In this document: positions 56,105 through 64,000 of the stretch, piece by piece
Position numbering within the stretch: the first letter of the stretch is position 1
Layout of the letters: each line of letters begins with the position of its first letter
DNA from: DATFJT01 sp965230755
GTDB taxonomy: Bacteria; Bacteroidota; Bacteroidia; Chitinophagales; Saprospiraceae
Direction of reading: 5' to 3'
DNA: 64,000 bases
Assembly: GCA_965230755.1 (NCBI GenBank)
Contig: CBDDLT010000023.1
Span: forward strand, 124,001 to 188,000
Translations under genes and position numbers: made by a program
Notes under the pieces: model-generated
What the model was told of the DNA's origin: nothing
The model's input: only the letters and a program-made list of their open reading frames with translations
Database searches by the model: none

Positions 56105-57147
56105 AATACGAAGCAGTTCTTTGGAATAAGTATAAAAAACGCTATGACAAAGTATTGTGGCTAGGCATATTGCTAACGCTCGTTTTTTTTATTGGCTTTC
56201 AATTGGCATTCAAACCCAATATTTCAATCGAAACCCTAATCATCAGAGCTACTGCATTTGTAGCCATTATATTGCTTCATGTTATCTTACTTATCGGCCC
56301 TTTGAGTAGATTAGATCAGCGGTTTTACCTCTTCTGTACAATAGACGGCATTTGGGTGTCAGCATGTTTGTATTAGCGGCGGTCCATGGTATTTTTTGCA
56401 TCATACAGTTTCATTCTCTAGGAGATGTCAATGCTCTGGTAAGCATCTTTACTTCAAATAAAGCATATTCTGAAATCAGCGAGTTCCCTTTTCAGACATT
56501 GGGTTTTACGGCTCTGATCATATTATTTCTAATGGCGGCCACCAGCCACGATTTTTGGTTGAAGAATTTGGGCCCTGGATTCTGGAAAGCCATGCATATG
56601 TGCGTGTACTTGGCATATGGATTAATTATACTACATGTGGCCTTGGGAACCTTGCAGTATGAGAATAACCCTTTTTATTGGGTGCTTCTGACGGGTGGTT
56701 TTGTTGTGATATGCGGGCTTCATCTTTATACTGGCTTTAAGGAAAGGGCAAAAACAAGGCAAAGTAAGACCAAGTTATCTGAAGAAGGATACTATTTAAT
56801 AGGAGACATACGGGATATTCCCCCAGGATCGAGCCAAGGTGGTTATGTTGGATGGAGAAAATATAGCCGTCTTTAAATACGAAAACAAAGTGTCGGCGGT
56901 TCACAATGTCTGTAAGCATCAATTGGGACCTCTTGGTGAAGGTAAAGTTGTTGATGGGTGCATCACCTGTCCTTGGCCCGGATATCAGTATTTGCCGCAT
57001 AATGGACAATCTCCTGCTCCTTTTAAAGAAAAAGTAAAAACGTACAAGGTTAAACTAAACGGGAATGAGGTTTGGGTGCAATCCTCTCCTCAACCGGAGG
57101 GAAGCTACGTGGAACCAGCGGTATACGACTTAACTCAATCGAAGTAG
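56095..57147 (+). CDS. Ferric-reductase-like cytochrome b with C-terminal Rieske-like domain, interrupted by two frameshifts
   Basis: Three frames make one ~350-residue protein. The first (from 56095) ends wrongly after LSRLDQRF; adding one T to TTTT at 56323-56326 restores RFLPLLYNRRHLGVSMFVLA. The second ends wrongly at 56876; dropping one C from CCCCC at 56820-56824 gives DIPQDRAKVVMLDGENIAVF and joins the Rieske part. The N-terminal ~230 residues have six or so helices with histidines spaced as in ferric reductase-like domains (LLHVILL, NRRHLG, AAVHG, KAMHM, ILHVALG), suggesting two hemes. The C-terminal part has CKH but then CPWPG, where the second histidine is expected. Confidence 0.8.
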
Positions 57148-57151
57148 AATT

Positions 57152-57942
57152 ATGGGAGAGAACGACTTTTTTATTGGCTGGAAAGGAGAGGTACCTTCTG
57201 AGAACAAAAAGCCCATTCGGAGATTTACTTGGGTTTTAATTCTGTTGGCTCTCTTACTGTGCTGTGTTGTCGTCGTATTTCAAAAGCCATTCACCAACCA
57301 TATTTTCGAACTGGGTAATATTACCACGATAAGTGGAATATATCTGGATGAGCCGTTTCCTATGCTTCTGGCTGATACGGAATTACCTGAAGGGACAAAT
57401 TCTTCGGAAGTTTTACTAGTGGGATATGGAAAGAACGGAGCCGAGGGGATCATGGATGAAATTCAGAAAAATGAAAATATGGATCTGAGTGGCAGAAAAG
57501 TAGAACTTCAAGGGACCATGATCTACGGAGATGGAAAGACTTTGATGGAATTGACCAAAAAAGGACAAATCCTTGATTCAGGCTTCTGGTAAAAGCAATG
57601 CAGAAAAGGAAGCCCTTGGTGCCTTTAAACCAGAGGAATAGTTACAGCGGTGAAATTATTGATCCGAAGTGCTACTTCGGGGTCATGAAACCCGGAATTG
57701 GAAAGGTACATAAGAGTTGTGCTATAAGATGCATAAGTGGAGGCATACCTCCCGTCTTAAGAACTGAAGAAGACGGACGATTCGACTATTATCTGATGTT
57801 GGATAATCAAGGAGATCGTCTTGACAATCAAGTTTTACAATATGTAGCTGAACCCGTTATTATGGACGGGGAGGAAGCAGAATGGAACGGCTGGAAAGTC
57901 CTCTATGTCGACATGAATTCATTGCAAATAGTTAAAAATTAA
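57152..57942 (+). CDS. Membrane-anchored protein with a conserved Cys/His motif, interrupted by one frameshift
   Basis: Frame 57152-57592 gives a short cytosolic start, one membrane helix (FTWVLILLALLLCCVVVVF) and an outer beta domain. Frame 57598-57942 gives the C-terminal domain with SGEIIDPKCYFGVMKPG then HKSCAIRCISGGIPP. One extra base near 57587-57592 (for example TGG to TGGG) joins them into a ~263-residue protein. From memory of related proteins in other phyla the two parts belong together; I cannot confirm this here. The arrangement of three Cys and a His could hold a metal or Fe-S centre. It ends 11 bp before the ThDP gene. Confidence 0.65.
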
Positions 57943-57953
57943 TTGCTTCTATT

Positions 57954-59904
57954 ATGGCTGAGAATAATATCCAATGGCACAGAGTATTGGACAATAAAAA
58001 TGATCTTCCGGAAAACAGGGTTATGACGGTGACCGCAGGTCATAAGGATTTGTGTTTATCTCATTGGAAAGGAAAATATACTGCCCTGGATAACAAATGT
58101 CCTCATCAAGGAGGTCCATTGGGGGAAGGGTCAATTGAGAATGGATTGCTGAGATGTCCTTGGCATGGATGGGACTTCTGTCCGCACGGAGGCAGCTCCC
58201 AGGATTTTGATGATGGCTTGGAGACATTTCCGATTAAGGTAGAAGGAGATGCCATTTATGTTGGCTTGGAGGAAGAACCGGTGCATGAGGCTACGGTTAC
58301 AGATATCATGGCGGAGACAATGGTCAATTGGGGTGTAGATAGAGTTTTCGGCATGGTGGGCCATTCTAATCTGGGATTGGCGGATGCTTTGAGGAAACAA
58401 GAAGAAAAAGGACGACTTAAGTTTATAGGAATAAGACATGAAGGAGCAGCTTCTTTTGCCGCTTCAGCATATGGGAAACTGACTGGAAAACCTGCGGCTT
58501 GCTTTGCGATAGCAGGACCCGGTAGTACCAATATGTTTACCGGATTATGGGATGCCAAAGTAGATCGGGCACCAATACTCGCACTAACGGGACAAGTGGC
58601 GACTCAGGTTGTCGGCACGGGTAATTTTCAAGAAGTGGATTTGGTTAGAGCGTTTCAAACAGTTGCGGAGTTCAATCAGCGGGTAGAGCATCAGAGCAGG
58701 CATGGTGAACTCATGTCCTTGGCAATAAAACACGCTATTTTAAAAAGAGATGTTTCGCACTTGACCTTTCCGGATCAAGTCCAAGTACTGAAGGCAGGAA
58801 AGCGCAAGCCCAAATCACCGGAAGGAAGAATGACTCCTCTGACCATTGCTCCTCCGGAAGAAAGCCTTCAACAAGCTATAGAGAAGATTAGATCAGCGCA
58901 GCGACCAGTTGTAGTAGTCGGTCATGGGGCCAGATTTCATATGAAGGAGATCGTCGATTTTGTTGAGCGCTTAAATTGTCCGGTATTGACCACATTTAAA
59001 GCCAAAGGATTGATATCGGATTCTCATCGATTGGGTTGTGGAGTATTGGGTCGAAGTGGAACACCCATTGCTTCTTATTTTATGAATGAGGCCGATCTGC
59101 TTGTCGTTATTGGCGCTTCATTTTCGAATCACACAGGAATAACTCCTAAAAAATCGATCATTCAAATAGATTTTGATCCCTTAGCCATTGCAAAATTTCA
59201 TAGGGTGGAGATCCCTGTACTAGGAGAAATTTCGAGAACTATGGCATTAATCAATAATGCTGAGCAAGATATAACCGAGAATAAGGTCAATCAGGAAAAC
59301 GAGATCGCAGAACGCTGGTCCTTATGGAGGCAGGAGAAGCAAAATAGACTGGGTGATGACCGAGGGCAAGGAGTCAGTTCTATAGCTATATTCGATGCGC
59401 TGACCAAGCAGGTTGACGATGATGCCGTCATGTGTGTGGATGTGGGTAATAATGCTTATTCTTTCGGGCGATATTTCGAGTCGAGGAATCAAAGTTTTCT
59501 GATGTCGGGGATACTTAGGATCAATTGGTTTTGCGTTGCCAGCAGCCATTGGAGCATGGGCAGCTGTTGGTGATAGAAGGCCAATCATTGCCGTAGCCGG
59601 AGACGGAGGATTTTGTCAATACCTCGCTGAGTTTACCACATTGGTGAAATATGCTATGCCGATTAAAGTAATCGTGATCAACAATAATGAGCTGGGTAAA
59701 ATTACCAAAGAACAAAGAGCAGGAGGTTGGGATAAATGGGCAACGGACCTGATCAACCCCGATTTTGCAGCGTATGCTTCCAGCTGTGGAGGATTGGGCA
59801 TAAAAGTTGAAGAAAAAGATGAGCTAGGTGAAGCTTTGGCCAAATTATTGGCTCATGACGGACCTGCGCTTCTGGAAGTAAAGGCCGATGTGAAGTTGAT
59901 TTAG
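57954..59904 (+). CDS. Rieske domain fused to ThDP-dependent enzyme (acetolactate synthase/pyruvate oxidase-like), interrupted by one frameshift
   Basis: Residues ~1-100 are a Rieske domain with intact ligands: CPH (Cys49, His51) and CPWH (Cys68, His71). The rest resembles the ThDP family: the PYR domain with VFGMVGHSNLGLADALR and GIRHEGAASFAASAYGKLTG, the central domain with PVVVVGHGARFHMKEIVDF, and the PP domain with VAGDGGFCQYLAEF to VINNN (GDG...NN diphosphate site). The frame breaks in GGGG at 59509-59512; dropping one G gives LMSGYLGSIGFALPAAIGAW. The joined protein is ~650 residues. A reaction on a 2-keto acid is likely, with electrons passing through the attached Rieske cluster; the substrate is not determined. 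Confidence 0.85.
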
Positions 59905-60059
59905 GTCAAATAGTTGGGAATTCCATTAAACTTTTTAATATTGTAATGTTTCTATTCCAATTAGGATTATACTGTTAAAATTTAGACGAAAACGATTTTG
60001 TATTGAACCCTTTTAAGGATTATGCTATTTATTAAATGATTCATTAGCAAAAAGTACTT

Positions 60060-60560
60060 ATGGATATAGCGGAAGCGAAAGATCGGTTTATCGAGACTTG
60101 GGGGCAAATGAGTTCTCGTTGGGGCATCAATAGGAACATGGCACATATCCATGCCCTTTTGCTAAGTTCGAATAAACCACTTTGTGCTGAGGACATCATG
60201 GATCATCTTCAGATCTCCAGAGGAAGTGTGTGTGAAAATATTAAGGATTTACTGGACTGGGAGTTGATTTACAAGAAGCATGTGGTGGGAGAGCGTAAGG
60301 TGCATTATACGGCAGAAAAGGACATGTGGGTTGTTTTTAGGCAGATTGTAAAACAGCGAAAACGGAAGGAATTAGACCCTCTTACGGATACTTTACAAGA
60401 GTTGTCCAAAGTAGAATGTGAAGATCAAGATTCCGTTTGTTTCAAAAAACTGATCCATGATATCAATGACCTCTCACTCAAATCCGATCAGTTTCTAAAT
60501 CGATTTTGTAATGGACACACCGGCAATATTTCCTCCCTTTTATTGAAGTTGATTAAGTAA
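60060..60560 (+). CDS. GbsR/MarR-family transcriptional regulator
   Basis: 166 residues with the GbsR-type winged helix: FIETWGQMSSRWGINRNMAH, CAEDIMDHLQISRGSVCENI (recognition helix) and LIYKKHVVGERKVHYTAEKD (wing). Several cysteines (Cys43, Cys57, Cys118 by my count) could allow redox sensing. It follows the redox cluster by 155 bp on the same strand and is the best candidate for its regulator, by position only. Confidence 0.85.
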   Translation: MDIAEAKDRFIETWGQMSSRWGINRNMAHIHALLLSSNKPLCAEDIMDHLQISRGSVCENIKDLLDWELIYKKHVVGERKVHYTAEKDMWVVFRQIVKQRKRKELDPLTDTLQELSKVECEDQDSVCFKKLIHDINDLSLKSDQFLNRFCNGHTGNISSLLLKLIK

Positions 60561-60693
60561 TCAAAAGAGCTTCTAAAATATTTTTTCCTTAATAAATTGC
60601 TGCATAATTCTAGTAATCAGTAATCTATATCGGGTATTTTTCGAAAAAATTTTGTCTTTTTTCGTTAATAAATACTTAAAATCATTCTTAAGG

Positions 60694-60725
60694 TTTGATA
60701 GTTTTAGAACAAATTTCTACTTTTG
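60694..60725 (+). promoter_or_regulatory. Candidate promoter for the sigma factor gene
   Basis: TTTG (60694-60697) and TACTTTTG (60718-60725) match the Bacteroidota -33 and -7 elements with a 20-nt spacer, one longer than the usual 19. The -7 box is an exact TAnnTTTG. The sigma factor gene starts ~85 bp downstream. Confidence 0.5.
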
Positions 60726-60810
60726 AGTAATTGTTCATCAAATTATAACATATAGAAAATACTTGTACGACTAATTTTTTATCACCATTGGTTCATTAAA
60801 AGTGGATGTT

Positions 60811-61393
60811 ATGCAAGTATTGAAGATGAACGATAAGGATCTTATCGTAGCCTATTTAGAAGGCAATGACCAGGCGTTTGAAGTCCTGCTCAATAGACAC
60901 AAAGAGAAAATTTTCACCTCAATTTTTTTATTCGTAAAAGATCATACTCTTGCTGAGGATATCTTTCAAGACGTATTTATTAAAATTGTAAAAACCCTTC
61001 GCAAGGGAAAATATAATCACGAAGGCAAGTTCGTACAGTGGGCAATGAGGATTGCTTACAATATGTGTGTGGATCACTTCAGAAAATCCAAGAGGAAACC
61101 AACTTTTTCTCCATCGGATGACTTTGATATTTTCGAAGTACTTAAGGTAGGAGAGGATAACGCTGAGACGAAAATGATCAAGGATCAGCGATATGAGAAG
61201 GTTAGAAAACTAATAGAAGGTTTACCTGAGGAGCAAAAAGGAAGTGGTGATATTAAGGCACTATGCGGATCTTAGCTTTAAAGAAATCTCTCAAATGACA
61301 GGAGTTAGTATCAATACGGCTTTAGGTCGAATGAGATATGCCTTGATCAATATGAGAAAGACCATCGAGGAAAACAACGTACAGTTTTTCTAG
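60811..61393 (+). CDS. ECF-type RNA polymerase sigma factor, interrupted by one frameshift
   Basis: From ATG 60811 (GTG 60802 also possible). Region 2 is AFEVLLNRHKEKIFTSIFLF, then AEDIFQDVFIKIVKTL and FVQWAMRIAYNMCVDHFRKS. The frame breaks at the AAAAAGG of 61235-61241; removing one G restores PEEQKEVVILRHYADLSFKE and ISQMTGVSINTALGRMRYAL, the region 4 helix-turn-helix, ending at TAG 61391-61393 (~193 residues). As written, region 4 would be lost. No anti-sigma factor gene is adjacent. It is a stand-alone RpoE-like sigma factor of the Bacteroidota type. Confidence 0.85.
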
Positions 61394-61425
61394 AGAAGTT
61401 GTGATATAAAAGATTAGGAGGAACT

Positions 61426-61457
61426 CAAGGAGGAATTTATTCTCCTTGGGTTTTTTT
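61426..61457. terminator. Intrinsic terminator between the sigma factor gene and yidD
   Basis: CAAGGAG (61426-61432) pairs with CTCCTTG (61442-61448) through a bulged G and AA/TT pairs, followed by GG and seven T residues. It lies 32 bp after the sigma factor stop and overlaps the 3' end of yidD on the other strand. Confidence 0.75.
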
Positions 61458-61683
61458 ATTCTCTGGCACTGGATCATAACCCGAATCTCCCCAAGGATGA
61501 CATCTGAAAATTCTCTTGATACCCAACACAGATCCCTTTAAAATTCCCCATTCGAAAAACAGCTTCTATAAAGTAATTGGAACAGCTAGGTTCGTAGCGA
61601 CAGGATTTAGGTAGTAGAGGAGATATAATCCACTGATAAATTCTGACAGGAAAAAGAAACAATTTCTGAAGAAGAAGCTTCAT
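61437..61683 (-). CDS. yidD: Membrane protein insertion efficiency factor YidD, interrupted by one frameshift
   Basis: The N-terminal part MKLLLQKLFLFPVRIYQWII, SPLLPKSCRYEPSCSNYFIE is typical YidD. The frame as written ends at 61474 with a non-family tail. Removing one base from the CCC at 61534-61536 (GGG in the gene) gives KGSVLGIKRIFRCHPWGDSG then YDPVPENK, the YidD consensus, with a stop at 61437-61439 (~82 residues). YidD assists insertion of membrane proteins with YidC. It ends inside the sigma factor terminator and starts 11 bp after murA. Confidence 0.85.
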
Positions 61684-61694
61684 GAGCCCGAATA

Positions 61695-63012
61695 TTAAAT
61701 CCGTTCAATTTCTGCACCCAAAGCATTGAGCCTTTTATCGATGAATTGATACCCTCTGTCAATCTGATGTATATTGTGGATATAACTTGTTCCTTCCGCA
61801 GATAAGGCAGCAATTAATAGAGCAACACCAGCTCGAATATCCGGAGAAGTCATTGATATCGCTCGCAACTTAGTTTTTCTATTCAGTCCGATCACCGTTG
61901 CTCGATGAGGATCGCATAGGATGATTTGGGCACCCATATCAATCAGCTTATCAACGAAGAATAAACGACTCTCAAACATTTTTTGGTGAATGAGAACGCT
62001 GCCTTCGGCTTGAGTGGCCAAAACAAGTAAAATACTCATCAGGTCAGGAGTAAATCCTGGCCATGGCGAGTCATAAACAGTTAAGACAGAGCCATCAATG
62101 AAATTTTGAATAGCATAGTGATCGTGTTGCGGTATAATGAGATCGTCCTCATCTTCCCTAATGGTCAACCCAAACTTTCTAAATGTTGGCAAAATGTTCC
62201 CCAAATGACTAATTCCAGCTGACTTGATGGTCAACCTTGATTGAGTCATCACAGAAAGAGCGATAAAACTTCCTATTTCAATCATATCCGGAAGGACCCG
62301 ATGGTCTGCTCCGGAAAGCTGATCAACACCCTCTATTGTCAGTAGGTTACTGCCAAGTCCTTCCATTTTGGCGCCCATCTTTATCAGCAGTCGACAAAGT
62401 TGTTGGATATAGGGTTCACAAGCGGCATTGAATATCCGTGTTGTTCCCTTGGCCATTACTGCTGCCATTACTGTGTTAGCAGTTCCCGTAACAGATATTT
62501 CTTCCATCAGAATTGGACATCCTTCAAGACCTTTTGTTTTTATGCTGAAAGCGTGGTTGGTGGAGTCGTAGTGGAATTGTGCCCCTAATTTTTCGAGGCT
62601 GACCAAATGAGTATCCAGACGTCTTCGCCCAATCTTATCTCCACCCGGTTTCGGAAGATAAGCCCTTCCAAATCTGGTCAGTAAAGGACCGAGCAACATG
62701 ACGGAACCTCTGATACTGGTCGCTTTTTTGTGATATTCTTCAGTATGAATGAAATCCAAGTCAATGTCCTTTGCTTCGAAAGAATAACAATGATCATTGA
62801 TTTTCTCAATCCCTACACCTAAGCCTTTCAAGAGATCCATTAGCATGAATACATCTCGAATGAGTGGGATATTATCGATGGTGATTTTTTCAGGACTGAG
62901 TAATGTAGCACATAATATCTGAAGCACTTCATTTTTTGGCTCCTTGAGGAATAATCTCTCCCTCCAGTCTTAAACCTCCTTTTACTTTGAACGTGTTCTT
63001 GTCATCCTTCAT
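61695..63012 (-). CDS. murA: UDP-N-acetylglucosamine 1-carboxyvinyltransferase MurA, interrupted by one frameshift
   Basis: The long frame (61695-62927) lacks the usual N-terminus. Upstream, ATG 63012 encodes MKDDKNTFKVKGGLRLEGEI then IPQGAK; removing one base from TTTTTT at 62932-62937 (AAAAAA in the gene) joins QGAKNEVLQILCATLL, the MurA start with the Lys-Asn substrate pair. The total is ~438 residues. Further blocks include GSVMLLGPLLTRFGRAYLPK, PGGDKIGRRRLDTH and YDSPWPGFTPDLMSI. MurA commits UDP-GlcNAc to peptidoglycan synthesis using PEP. In the residues I can see, the catalytic-loop Cys position near residue 120 reads GDKIGRRR, so a Cys was not confirmed. Confidence 0.9.
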
Positions 63013-63030
63013 TGATCACCCCCTTAAGTC

Positions 63031-63690
63031 CTACTTTCTTCTTTTTCTCTTCTTATTGTTGGATGATTTACCGGATTTTGACCTTCTTTGGGTGTTGCTA
63101 ATTTTAGAATGCTTCGAGCCTTTACCAAGCACATCAAACTTAATGTCTGCTTCCTCTAGATCTACTTTACCCGCAGTCATTTTTTTGATTTCATTCTTGA
63201 TGACATCGTCGTGTACAGAATTGTCATTATTCCATGTTCTATGAACATTTTTCATATAGGAACCTATATACCGAAGATAGGAGAGCTTCTTCGCTTTATC
63301 CTCCATTTCCATGGCTTTCTCCAGCATTTTCTGAACATTACCTCCTTGTTGTCTAAATCTTTTATTCAGAGAAGGATAAGAGAGTGTGTGTGCTTTGTTG
63401 TATCTCTCCTCTTCCGGAGATTTATCAACTCCTTCAGGGTATTGAAGATCCACGGTATCACCTAAGATATTATAGATGTTCTGCCAAACTTTTAAATCAG
63501 AATTTTCCAACATTTTATATTCTGAGTTCATCTGTTTTACCAGACCTACAAGCTTTTGTACATAAGCTTGTCTCTCTTCAGGGTTTTCTATGTTCTTTGA
63601 ATTTTCAATCAAGGCCTGGATATGCCTTCCGTATTCCGGATATTTTAGAAGATTTTTATCCGAATTATATTCCATTGTGTTATTTTCCAT
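63031..63690 (-). CDS. DUF4290 family protein
   Basis: 219 residues matching the Bacteroidota-specific DUF4290: YNSDKNLLKYPEYGRHIQAL, ERQAYVQKLVGLVKQMN, NIYNILGDTVDLQYPEGVDK and RFRQQGGNVQKMLEKAMEME. The last ~40 residues are low-complexity and very basic (SKSGKSSNNKKRKRRK), possibly nucleic-acid or ribosome contacting. The function is unknown. It sits between glmS and murA, its usual place in this phylum. Confidence 0.9.
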   Translation of the reverse strand: MENNTMEYNSDKNLLKYPEYGRHIQALIENSKNIENPEERQAYVQKLVGLVKQMNSEYKMLENSDLKVWQNIYNILGDTVDLQYPEGVDKSPEEERYNKAHTLSYPSLNKRFRQQGGNVQKMLEKAMEMEDKAKKLSYLRYIGSYMKNVHRTWNNDNSVHDDVIKNEIKKMTAGKVDLEEADIKFDVLGKGSKHSKISNTQRRSKSGKSSNNKKRKRRK

Positions 63691-64000
63691 TTATTCTACG
63701 GTTACAGATTTAGCAAGATTTCGAGGTTGATCAACATTGCATCCTCTCATTAGAGCAATGTGATATGATAATAGTTGTAGAGGAATTACACTTAAAAGAG
63801 GAGAGAACGCCTCAATCGTTTCCGGAATTTGTATTGAATAATCGGAAATGCTGCTGATCTCCTGGTCTCCTTCCATCACAATTGAAATAACTACCCCATT
63901 TCGCGCTTTTACTTCTTGTATATTGCTAAGAATTTTTTCGTAAGCACTCTGATTGGTCGCAATGACTATTACTGGCATTTCTTCATCAATCAGCGCAATG
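63691..64000 (-). CDS. glmS: Glutamine-fructose-6-phosphate aminotransferase (3' end)
   Basis: Only the C-terminal ~103 residues are in the window; the gene continues past the right edge. The frame is open to 64000 (IALIDEEMPVIVIATNQSAY). VIVIATNQSAYEKILSNIQE, the SIQIPETIEAFSPLLSVIPL block and the terminal CNVDQPRNLAKSVTVE are the SIS-domain end of GlmS, including the conserved DxPRNLAKSVTVE tail. GlmS makes glucosamine-6-phosphate, feeding the MurA substrate pathway; murA lies two genes away. Confidence 0.95.
   Translation of the reverse strand, partial: IALIDEEMPVIVIATNQSAYEKILSNIQEVKARNGVVISIVMEGDQEISSISDYSIQIPETIEAFSPLLSVIPLQLLSYHIALMRGCNVDQPRNLAKSVTVE

Overview
The window looks like chromosomal DNA of a marine-type member of the Bacteroidota, probably near the Saprospiria/Saprospiraceae; the lineage below phylum is inference. 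The evidence is several large secreted proteins ending in type A or type B type IX secretion (T9SS) sorting domains, a PorZ-like T9SS component, BshA (bacillithiol synthesis), the glmS-DUF4290-murA neighbourhood, mreBCD-mrdA, AT-rich DNA and TAnnTTTG-like promoter elements. I see no rRNA or tRNA gene, CRISPR array, prophage or transposase.

Layout. 1-2.9 kb: the end of an OmpA-type protein and a membrane-bound spermidine-synthase-like protein. 2.9-3.4 kb: copy A of a palindromic repeat element. 3.4-12.7 kb: a minus-strand run of small accessory genes (DinB-GNAT, AraC-GyrI, lipoproteins, SnoaL-like, Crp/Fnr, DinB, DUF2200, serine hydrolase, UPF0303, DUF6265, propeller lipoprotein). 12.9-19.6 kb: a secreted SGNH/esterase protein with its HxlR regulator, a hotdog thioesterase, a TerB-like protein, an HTH regulator divergent from a fatty acid desaturase, and a YceI lipoprotein. 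19.7-28.2 kb: a T9SS surface protein, bshA, porZ-like, nadD, dnaN. 28.3-28.5 kb: copy B of the repeat element. 28.8-33 kb: the cell-shape operon mreB-mreC-mreD-mrdA. 33.3-42.6 kb: two giant secreted M43 metalloproteases in tandem. 42.6-53.3 kb: folA, DUF2851, radical SAM/SPASM, lpxH, a 3-hydroxyanthranilate dioxygenase, an SDR, a class A PBP, a HEAT/cyclophilin lipoprotein and gcvT. 53.4-59.9 kb: a compact redox operon. 60-64 kb: a GbsR/MarR regulator, an ECF sigma factor, yidD, murA, DUF4290 and the 3' end of glmS.

The most notable region is 53.36-59.90 kb. It contains a Rieske-FMN glutamate-synthase-like protein, an unrecognised 265-residue protein, two very small membrane proteins, a ferric-reductase-like cytochrome b fused to a Rieske-like domain, a membrane-anchored protein with a conserved Cys/His motif, and a Rieske-ThDP enzyme. 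Three Rieske-type modules sit in one transcription unit, with a GbsR/MarR regulator just downstream. I infer a membrane-linked electron-transfer or oxidative pathway whose substrate is unknown.

Nine likely single-base indels, eight of them clearly in short homopolymers, break reading frames between 43.2 and 63.0 kb: DUF2851, HEAT-cyclophilin, the ferric reductase-Rieske gene (two), the Cys-motif protein, the ThDP enzyme, the sigma factor, yidD and murA. I saw none in the first 43 kb. Since murA is normally essential, I read these mainly as sequence errors and annotate the rejoined genes, but the reads need checking. A second unexplained structure is the dispersed palindromic repeat of about 160 bp (copies at 3.15 and 28.31 kb), whose central hairpin shows compensatory base changes.
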